A stretch of 6,991 nucleotides of DNA from Flavobacteriaceae bacterium (GTDB lineage Bacteria > Bacteroidota > Bacteroidia > Flavobacteriales > Flavobacteriaceae), in contig NVSL01000013.1 of the NCBI GenBank assembly GCA_002401215.1, forward strand, positions 16,048 to 23,038. Reading direction: 5' to 3'. The translations under genes and the position numbers were made by a program. How positions within the stretch are numbered: the first letter of the stretch is position 1; each line of letters starts with the position of its first letter. The notes under the pieces are model-generated. The model had not been told where the DNA came from. It did no database searches and saw only the letters and a list, made by a program, of their open reading frames with translations. Shown piece after piece: positions 1 through 5,384 of this stretch.

Positions 1-162
1 AAAAATGCTCTTTAAGTTATCTGATGAATTCATTAAGTTAAATTATTGACTATCAGTATAATATACAAATAATTAATAACTTAAACAATTAATAATCAAA
101 TAGATAATAGGTTTTTAATTGTAAAAAAGTATGATTCTGCCCTGTTTAAGTAATATGCGCGC

Positions 163-189
163 ATAACAAAATAGATTTTAATTTGTTAT
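163..189. promoter_or_regulatory. Inverted repeat overlapping the putative -7 box (possible operator)
   Basis: ATAACAAA (163-170) and TTTGTTAT (182-189) are perfect 8-bp inverted arms separated by 11 bp. The right arm runs into the TATATTTG box at 187-194, so a dimeric regulator bound here could block the polymerase. The region is very AT-rich, so a chance match is possible. No regulator gene is visible nearby. Confidence 0.3.
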
Positions 190-194
190 ATTTG
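187..194 (+). promoter_or_regulatory. Candidate Bacteroidota -7 box for the thioredoxin-like gene
   Basis: TATATTTG matches the TAnnTTTG -7 element of the Bacteroidota primary sigma factor exactly. No TTG -33 element lies 17-23 bp upstream, so the promoter is either weak, activator-dependent or a chance match. If it is used, transcription would start near 199-203 and leave a leader of about 75-80 nt before the ATG at 279. Confidence 0.45.
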
Positions 195-197
195 TGG

Positions 198-240
198 ATT
201 GCAACTAGGGTGGGTTGCAGTTTGTTAGCTTAGTCCACCT
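198..240 (+). ncRNA. Putative structured 5' leader (hairpin with H-type pseudoknot potential)
   Basis: Bases 198-205 (ATTGCAAC) pair with 214-221 (GTTGCAGT) as an 8-bp stem with one T-G wobble, leaving the loop TAGGGTGG. The loop bases 208-213 (GGGTGG) can pair with 235-240 (CCACCT), giving five Watson-Crick pairs and one G-U. Together these form a classic H-type pseudoknot with a 13-nt linker. The structure would begin almost exactly at the start site predicted from the -7 box and precede the thioredoxin-like gene. I do not recognise a known riboswitch class, so whether it has a function is inference. Confidence 0.35.
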
Positions 241-278
241 CTATTTTTAGTGAGAAAATAATTTTAGTATTCAGTTTT

Positions 279-575
279 ATGGCAAAATTTGGGGAATTAA
301 TAAGTTCGGACATTCCTGTTTTAATCGATTTTTATATGGATTTAACAGAAGCAACCGATGATTTACATTCAATGTTACGAAATGTTGCAGCTGCTTTAGG
401 CGATAAAGCAAAAGTCATTAAAATAGATGTTGAGAAAAATGAAACTTTGGCGAACGCCTTACGTATCAAAGCGAATCCAACATTTATTATTTATAAATCT
501 GGCGAGATGAAATGGCGCCAAACAGGTGAGCAAGATGCCAATACCTTAATTAATTTGGTAGAGCAATATTGCTAA
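279..575 (+). CDS. Thioredoxin-fold protein lacking the CxxC active site
   Basis: This is a 98-residue single-domain thioredoxin-like protein, close to the usual length of about 105. Visible thioredoxin landmarks are the beta-strand VLIDFY (residues 14-19), a second strand VIKIDVEKN (46-54), the cis-proline region NPT (66-68) and the strand FIIYKSGE (69-76). Where thioredoxin has WCGPCK, this protein has LTEATD, so both redox cysteines are missing. The only cysteine is the last residue, C98. Dithiol-disulfide exchange is therefore not possible by the normal mechanism, and a binding or chaperone-like role is more likely. There is no signal peptide, so it is probably cytoplasmic. The start at 279 gives a normal N-terminus. 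The gene is monocistronic and its end overlaps the convergent deacetylase by 26 bp. The fold call is firm and the function unknown. Confidence 0.88.
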   Translation: MAKFGELISSDIPVLIDFYMDLTEATDDLHSMLRNVAAALGDKAKVIKIDVEKNETLANALRIKANPTFIIYKSGEMKWRQTGEQDANTLINLVEQYC

Positions 576-1392
576 ACGTGTATCCTTTTTTGCTAAAGTA
601 TTCCAACATTTTTGGCAATACATATTTCAAATGTTTTTCGGCTTTTACGCTATCGTGAAAAACGATGACACTTCCGTTTTGAGTGTTTTTTAAAACATTG
701 TCCAAACATTTTTTTGAGCTGATTGATTGATCAAAATCGGCACTCAATACATCCCACATAATAATTTTATACCCTTTTTTGATGAGCTGTTTTGCTTGTG
801 ATGATTTTGTTTTTCCGTATGGAGGACGGAAGAGGTTGGTTGTTGGTTTGTGGTTGATAGGTGATGGTTGATGGTTGATGGTTGTTTGGGATTGTTGACC
901 GATGGCTGAAGACTGATTACTGATGACTGCTGATTCGAGGTTGGAATTTGTTTTTTGTTTTTTGGAATTTATTGATAGTTGATGGTTGATGGTTGTTTGG
1001 GATTGTTGACCGATGGCTGAAGACTGATGACTGCGGACTGCTAACTGAAGACTCTCTTCTGCTTTTAATACATTCTCAATGTAAGTATCATTTTCAGTTT
1101 CCCATCCATTTAAATGATTATGGGTATGGTTCCCTATTGAATGACCATCAGCTATTATTTGATTAAAAATTTTAGGATGATTTTCTACATTTTTACCAAT
1201 ACAAAAAAAAGTTGCTTTGGCATTGAATTGCTTTAAAGTATCTAAAGTCCACTTGGTGATTTTTGGAGTTGGACCATCATCAAACGTAAGGTAAATTGTT
1301 TTTTGTTTGGATAAATCCATAGAAAATCTCCAAACATAATTCTTGAAAAATCGTTGAATCATCTTTGGAGTTTTAATAAAATAGAAGCTCAT
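550..1392 (-). CDS. Polysaccharide deacetylase (NodB domain, CE4 family) with repeat-derived insertion
   Basis: This 280-residue protein is a metal-dependent N- or O-deacetylase acting on a cell-envelope or exported polysaccharide; the substrate cannot be told from sequence. All NodB motifs are present: TFDDGP (36-41; D38 expected as base, D39 as metal ligand), HTHNH (89-93; H89 and H93 as metal ligands), RPPYG (189-193), the D214-D219 region and VIVFHD (242-247; catalytic H246). Between motifs 2 and 3, residues of about 116-186 form a Ser/Gln/Asn/Thr-rich low-complexity segment encoded by heptamer-periodic DNA. Without it the protein would be about 210 residues, a normal size for a bare NodB domain. 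There is no clear signal peptide. The start lies one base after the stop of the upstream membrane-protein gene, which implies co-transcription. Met11 and Met25 are alternative starts. The catalytic core looks intact, so activity is plausible if the insertion forms a surface loop. Confidence 0.92.
   Translation of the reverse strand: MSFYFIKTPKMIQRFFKNYVWRFSMDLSKQKTIYLTFDDGPTPKITKWTLDTLKQFNAKATFFCIGKNVENHPKIFNQIIADGHSIGNHTHNHLNGWETENDTYIENVLKAEESLQLAVRSHQSSAIGQQSQTTINHQLSINSKKQKTNSNLESAVISNQSSAIGQQSQTTINHQPSPINHKPTTNLFRPPYGKTKSSQAKQLIKKGYKIIMWDVLSADFDQSISSKKCLDNVLKNTQNGSVIVFHDSVKAEKHLKYVLPKMLEYFSKKGYTFSNIALPN
867..917. repeat. 51-bp direct repeat, copy 1
   Basis: This copy is identical base for base to 978-1028. 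The offset of 111 bp equals 37 codons, so both copies are read in the same frame and both encode SSAIGQQSQTTIN. Confidence 0.93.
978..1028. repeat. 51-bp direct repeat, copy 2
   Basis: This is the second identical copy, 111 bp from the first. The DNA between the copies (918-977) is AT-rich, also heptamer-like, and encodes part of the stretch LSINSKKQKTNSNLESAVIS. Confidence 0.93.
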
Positions 1393-1393
1393 T

Positions 1394-4300
1394 TTAGTCT
1401 TCTAATAAATTGCTGTACAATTCTAAATTAGCAACATATCTATCTCTAATTTCATTGCCATATTCTTCGCTGTCATAGCGCATTGTAGTTTTTACAAGAT
1501 AGTCGAATAAGTAAAGGTTGCTTTCAATTTCGTCAAAAACAGCCTCTAATTGCCCACCTTCAAACTGACTGTAATACACCAAACTTTGCTCAAATTTTTC
1601 CATCAAATCTGATGCAACTTTTCTAGCTTTTTCTGGTTTGTTGATTCGGTAATACGCATCGGGATATCCCAACACCATTCCGTAATGTAAGAAACCATCC
1701 ACTGGCATTTTGTCCATCGCCAAATCTAAAATTTCTTCAGCTTTTTCAATTTCCCCTATTGCGATAAACTCGTCAACCAAACGCATCATATTGTTCCGGA
1801 AAGAGACCATATTTTTTCTGGTTTCAGGATCGATATAAATTTTACCATCGTTGATGTTTTTCCAATCTAGAGATGTCCAATAGTTGTAGTTCATTTCTAA
1901 ATCCATACGCCCCATATCAAACAAACTCTTGTCTTTATTTGGAGTCAAAATTGGAACAAATTTATAGGCAACTCCATCTAATTGCAAGTAGTCTTTTAGC
2001 CAAATATATTCCTCAGCTGCAGATGCACCACCTGTAAAATAGATAGGATGTTTCCAATCATTATTTGCTAAAATATCTAACATTAAAATTCTGTTTTTTG
2101 TCAACCCTTGAGCGTCAACAGTAATATCAATATAAGGTACAATTAAATCAGCATCTTGTGGTTTTACCAATCCACTTGCTAAAACTGCTTGCTTGTCAAC
2201 CGTAATTCTAATCAGATTTGTTGGATATGTTTTTTCCTTTTTATCATTGATAGTCTCTACAAAAGTAACATCATTCTTACTCTGAATCCAACGCATAAAA
2301 TAATCGATATCGATGATACTATCTTTAAATTGTGGCAACGGATAATGATATGCAATATCTAAAGTTCCGTATTTATATTCGCTGTGTTCTAGTTGCGACG
2401 GAATCGGAGGCGCATCATAAGTAGCGCGTTTCATTTGGTCGATATACCAATCTGTAGCAAATAAACTTGTGTTGATTAGCTTGATATCGGTACGGTAATT
2501 CTCTACCTCTTGCATGTACCAAAGCGGGAAAGTATCGTTATCGCCAATGGTAAACATGATGGCATTTGGGTCACAAGAATCTAAATAAGCCTTCGCATTT
2601 AAGTGCGATGTGTAGCGGTTTGAACGGTCGTGGTCATCCCAATTTTGAAAGCCCATAATTGTTGGGACTAATAATAATCCTGCTGCTGAAATTCCGATGG
2701 CTGCTATTTTTTTAGGAGCAAATTCTTTTGCAAAATCGTAAATAGCAAGGACTCCAAATCCTATCCAAATTGCAAAAATATAGAAAGAGCCTACCACTGC
2801 ATAATCGCGTTCTCTCGGTTCAAAAGGTTTTGGGTTGGTATAGAAAATAATTGCCAATCCTGTAAAAACAAAGAATAATAATAAGGTATAAAAATTCTTG
2901 TTGTCTTTTTTAAGGTGGAAAATTAGTCCGATAATTCCGAAAATAAGAGGAAAGAAATAATAAGTATTTCTGCCTTTATTATTTTTGATGTCATCAGGTA
3001 AATTTGATTGTGGGCCTAAAAAGAGTTCGTCAATAAATGTGATGCCACTCAGCCAATTTCCGTTATGGATATCGAGATTTCCTTGTATATCATTTTGACG
3101 TCCAACAAAATTCCACAGAAAATAACGCCCGTACATATAACCGAATTGATAGTCGATCATGAATCTAAGATTCTCGCCCATTGTTGGTCTTCGCTTACTG
3201 CTTTGTGGGATTCCTGCAATTGCTTTGTATTGTTTGTCAGATGCTGGATTTACCATCCGAGGGATAATTCCCTTATGACGATCGCTATAATCTGGCAAAA
3301 CATTGGTGTAATCATTTACGATGATATACTTTTTAGAAGCAGCATCTTTTTCATATTTCGGCTTATCGTCTCTAAATTTTGGATTGCCGTTGATATCTTT
3401 TTTCTGTTCTCTTTTGTAAAGGAAAGAGTAGTACTTGTCGTAAAAGACATTGGCATCGCCATATTGTTCACGATTGTAATATGCTAATAATTCACGCGCA
3501 CTCGAAGGATTGTTTTCGTTGATCGTTGTATCGGCATTTGCTCTAATTGGCAACATCAACCAAGACGAAAAACCAATCATCACAAAAATAATTGAGAGCA
3601 ATAATGTGTTTGCTTTAACATGATTTTTTTTGCGAGTATATTTTAATCCGAAGAAGAAAGCAGCAATCAAAATGACTCCTGCAATGATGCTTCCAGAATT
3701 AAATGGTAAGCCAATTGTATTAATAAAAAACAATTCTAAAGCACTAAAATATTTTAAGGTAAAAGGGAATAAAAACTTAAACACAAAAAGCAATACTGCA
3801 ATAGATACAACATTTGCTATGATAAAATTCTTGGTTGTTAAATGCTGATAATTCTTAAAGAAATAGATAAATACAATCGACGGAATCACCAATAAAGAAA
3901 GGATGTGAACTCCGAATGAAAGTCCCACAACAAAGCTGATTAAGAGCAGCCATTTATCGCCATGAGGTTTGTGCATTTCAGCTTCCCAACGTAGGGCTAA
4001 CCAAAATAACAGTGCCATTAAAAAAGAGGACATTGCATACACTTCGCCCTCAACAGCGCTAAACCAAAAGCTGTCAGAAAAGGTGTAAGCTAATGCACCG
4101 ACCAATCCACTGCCAAAAATTGCATAGCTATTGCTGGTAGAAATTTTTTCAGAAGAAGTGACTACTTTCTTCGCCAAATTTGTAATTGTCCAAAACAAAA
4201 ACAAGATGGTAAAAGCGCTTGCCAAGGCTGACATAAAATTGACCATGTAGGCAACCTGAGTAACGTCAGAAGTGAACATCGCAAAAAATGCACCTAACAT

Positions 4301-4480
4301 TTGAAAGAGTGGCGCCCCAGGAGGATGCCCAATTTCTAGTTTAACTGCGGTAGAAATATACTCGCCGCAATCCCAATAACTCACAGTTGGTTCTAGGGTT
4401 AGGGTGTAGGTAATTAATGCAATTACAAAAGCCGACCATCCGAGAATGGTGTTTAATTTTGCATATTTTTTTGAAGTCAT
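1394..4480 (-). CDS. DUF2723 / GT117-family membrane protein (TMEM260-like, probable protein O-mannosyltransferase)
   Basis: This 1028-residue polytopic inner-membrane protein matches the large Bacteroidota DUF2723 family. Relatives include eukaryotic TMEM260, an O-mannosyltransferase with a GT-C fold. After TM1 (about 12-29) comes the family hallmark WDCGEY (36-41; D37 and E40 are candidate catalytic or metal-site acids) and HPPGAPLF (52-59). Further membrane segments lie near 80-100, 120-136, 148-165, 177-208, 219-239, 262-279 and 291-310. A soluble insert follows (about 315-505), then segments near 507-521, 530-547, 561-582 and 591-610. The C-terminal 400 residues are soluble, with GDNDTFPLWY (646-655), HPIYFTGG (811-818) and TPR-like helices (about 893-970). 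The start gives the usual short basic N-terminus before TM1. It is the first gene of a pair with the deacetylase one base downstream. Family assignment is firm; donor, acceptor and enzymatic activity are inferred. Confidence 0.93.
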   Translation of the reverse strand: MTSKKYAKLNTILGWSAFVIALITYTLTLEPTVSYWDCGEYISTAVKLEIGHPPGAPLFQMLGAFFAMFTSDVTQVAYMVNFMSALASAFTILFLFWTITNLAKKVVTSSEKISTSNSYAIFGSGLVGALAYTFSDSFWFSAVEGEVYAMSSFLMALLFWLALRWEAEMHKPHGDKWLLLISFVVGLSFGVHILSLLVIPSIVFIYFFKNYQHLTTKNFIIANVVSIAVLLFVFKFLFPFTLKYFSALELFFINTIGLPFNSGSIIAGVILIAAFFFGLKYTRKKNHVKANTLLLSIIFVMIGFSSWLMLPIRANADTTINENNPSSARELLAYYNREQYGDANVFYDKYYSFLYKREQKKDINGNPKFRDDKPKYEKDAASKKYIIVNDYTNVLPDYSDRHKGIIPRMVNPASDKQYKAIAGIPQSSKRRPTMGENLRFMIDYQFGYMYGRYFLWNFVGRQNDIQGNLDIHNGNWLSGITFIDELFLGPQSNLPDDIKNNKGRNTYYFFPLIFGIIGLIFHLKKDNKNFYTLLLFFVFTGLAIIFYTNPKPFEPRERDYAVVGSFYIFAIWIGFGVLAIYDFAKEFAPKKIAAIGISAAGLLLVPTIMGFQNWDDHDRSNRYTSHLNAKAYLDSCDPNAIMFTIGDNDTFPLWYMQEVENYRTDIKLINTSLFATDWYIDQMKRATYDAPPIPSQLEHSEYKYGTLDIAYHYPLPQFKDSIIDIDYFMRWIQSKNDVTFVETINDKKEKTYPTNLIRITVDKQAVLASGLVKPQDADLIVPYIDITVDAQGLTKNRILMLDILANNDWKHPIYFTGGASAAEEYIWLKDYLQLDGVAYKFVPILTPNKDKSLFDMGRMDLEMNYNYWTSLDWKNINDGKIYIDPETRKNMVSFRNNMMRLVDEFIAIGEIEKAEEILDLAMDKMPVDGFLHYGMVLGYPDAYYRINKPEKARKVASDLMEKFEQSLVYYSQFEGGQLEAVFDEIESNLYLFDYLVKTTMRYDSEEYGNEIRDRYVANLELYSNLLED

Positions 4481-4601
4481 AGAAAGGTTTTTGTCGAGGC
4501 GAATTTACTAAAAATAAGTCACGGAATAAAACGGAAGAATCATTTAGAAAGTATGGTAGAAATGTTAAAAATTCGCTAATAAGAAAAAAGTTAAAAAATG
4601 T

Positions 4602-4631
4602 TTGTTGAATTATAAAAATGGAGTAAATTTG
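4602..4631 (+). promoter_or_regulatory. Promoter of tRNA-Gln
   Basis: TTG at 4602-4604, a 19-bp spacer and TAAATTTG at 4624-4631 match the Bacteroidota TTG-N19-TAnnTTTG consensus exactly. Transcription should begin near 4636-4640, giving a 5' leader of about 35 nt for RNase P to remove. The promoter faces away from the DUF2723 gene, so 4481-4601 must hold that gene's minus-strand promoter. There I see only a weak TAAATTCG box (4509-4502) with no good -33 element. Confidence 0.8.
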
Positions 4632-4671
4632 CACCCGCCTACGGAGATTAAATTTTCTAATGGCAGGTAAT

Positions 4672-4743
4672 TGTCCCATGGTGTAATTGGTAACACACCG
4701 GTTTTTGGTACCGACATTCAAGGTTCGAGTCCTTGTGGGACAA
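4672..4743 (+). tRNA. tRNA-Gln (anticodon TTG)
   Basis: The 72-nt cloverleaf has acceptor TGTCCCA (4672-4678) pairing with TGGGACA (4736-4742) and discriminator A4743. The D stem is GTGT/ACAC (4681-4684/4693-4696). The anticodon arm is 4698-4714, with loop TTTTGGT and anticodon TTG at 4705-4707. The T arm is CAAGG/CCTTG with a TTCGAGT loop (4719-4735). CCA is not encoded. The outermost anticodon-stem pair (27-43) is C-A rather than a normal pair; the other four pairs are good. It decodes CAA and, by wobble, CAG. Confidence 0.96.
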
Positions 4744-4746
4744 CTT

Positions 4747-4785
4747 AAAAGGCTGATAATTAATTATCAGCCTTTTTTATTTTTT
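4747..4785 (+). terminator. Intrinsic terminator after tRNA-Gln
   Basis: GGCTGATAATT (4751-4761) is followed directly by its reverse complement AATTATCAGCC (4762-4772), a perfect 22-bp palindrome preceded by AAAA. Six T residues and a second T run follow. It starts three bases after the mature tRNA end, so it ends the tRNA transcript. The flanking A and T runs could let it work in both directions. Confidence 0.92.
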
Positions 4786-4978
4786 GTGAGATTTTTTGTG
4801 TTGGTAATTGTGGATCAAGTCAGCTCAATACAAAAACGGATCAAGTCCAAAACTTGTGGGATTTTATGAATTATTTTCAGATTAATTGAAGTTAAAAAGT
4901 AGTAGCATAGCCTCAGTTGCGGTAGTGATTTTATAAAAAGTAAGCTGAAAAGAAACGATTTATTACGACATTATGTAT
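4786..4978. other. Noncoding stretch with tRNA 3'-end-like echo
   Basis: No credible gene is present on either strand. GGATCAAGTC occurs twice (4812-4821 and 4838-4847). The second copy continues to TTGTGGGA (4854-4861). With a 5-nt insert, this resembles the tRNA-Gln 3' end (TCGAGTCC then TTGTGGGA). It may be a relic of tRNA-targeted integration, or chance. Confidence 0.35.
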
Positions 4979-5206
4979 TTAATTTGGTATAATATGTAGA
5001 AAAATATTTTTTCCGCGGATGGGAAAATCTTGAACTGTGGTCTCTGGAAAGAATGCTTTAGATTGAAGTTTAGCCTTATCAAACTCAGTAGTAACGTCGT
5101 TTAATTCGGTAAAGTAAAAATGAAGGTCTTGATTTCTAAACTTGTGTTTGGTTAAATCAAAATAAGTGACAAGAATTTTCGGAAGTAATAAATTGGCTAT
5201 AGATAA
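4979..5206 (-). pseudogene. ISAon1-type transposase, N-terminal remnant
   Basis: The minus strand from 5206 to the stop at 4979-4981 reads as 75 codons with no start codon. It contains LLLPKILVTYFDL, then a poorly conserved middle, then SKAFFPETTVQDFPIRGK and IFLHI. This is the pattern of the N-terminal protein of ISAon1-type elements (LLLPEG..DYF, then SKGF.PE..IQDFPIRGK..LHIKRRRW). The frame stops just where the conserved KRRRW segment should begin, and an in-frame TAA lies at 5207-5209 upstream. An ATG at about 5226 in another frame hints at a frameshift. No catalytic transposase portion and no terminal inverted repeats are visible. It is a decayed insertion relic and encodes no functional protein. 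Confidence 0.75.
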
Positions 5207-5278
5207 TTAAAGATGCTGAGGACATAAGATTTTTCTCACATAGCTCTGATATTTTTTAATACTCCATAACTTTTTGTC

Positions 5279-5310
5279 TTGAGCCCATATGAGTTTATTC
5301 GTTATGTTTC
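5279..5310 (+). promoter_or_regulatory. Candidate promoter of the secreted-protein gene
   Basis: TTG at 5279-5281, a 21-bp spacer and TATGTTTC at 5303-5310 match the Bacteroidota consensus except for the last -7 base. The expected start near 5316 would give a leader of about 70 nt. A second box, TATATTTA (5345-5352), lacks a -33 partner. The rest of 5207-5384 holds nothing else I can identify. Confidence 0.35.
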
Positions 5311-5384
5311 TAAAATACTACCTCTCAAACTGATAGAAATATTATATATTTACAGATTATTATAAATCCTTAAAAAATGTTCCC

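Larger units (their letters stand above)
837..1052 (-). repeat. Heptamer-periodic low-complexity array inside the deacetylase gene
   Basis: Read on the minus strand, the segment divides into successive 7-mers that mostly end in CA, such as GTCTTCA, GTTAGCA, GTCCGCA, GTCATCA, GTCAACA, ACAACCA, TCAACCA and AATTCCA. There is one phase slip of a base near the middle. Seven is not a multiple of three, so the protein repeat is not obvious, yet the frame stays open for the full 72 codons. The array coincides with the segment that separates NodB motifs 2 and 3. I recall similar CAGTCTT/ATCAACC-like strings between genes in flavobacterial genomes, but cannot verify that here. Confidence 0.8.

Noticed and set aside
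1..186. Possible gene fragment or origin at the left edge
   Set aside because: All frames have early stops on both strands. The AATTAATAA-type repeats fit general AT richness, and no DnaA boxes or iterons are evident.
837..1052. CRISPR-like array
   Set aside because: The units are 7 bp with no repeat-spacer alternation, and the array lies inside a coding frame; there are no cas genes.
3065..3487. 140-codon open frame on the + strand
   Set aside because: It lies wholly antisense to the DUF2723 coding sequence, and its product looks like random hydrophobic sequence with no recognisable domain.
3630..3848. 72-codon open frame on the + strand
   Set aside because: It is antisense to membrane-spanning codons of the DUF2723 gene and is Lys/Asn-rich with no family features.
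4341..4721. 126-codon open frame on the - strand
   Set aside because: It starts antisense to the tRNA-Gln gene and overlaps the DUF2723 N-terminus in another frame; the product shows no domain.
4687..4869. 60-codon open frame on the + strand
   Set aside because: It begins inside the tRNA gene and reads through the terminator hairpin, which rules out a real coding sequence.
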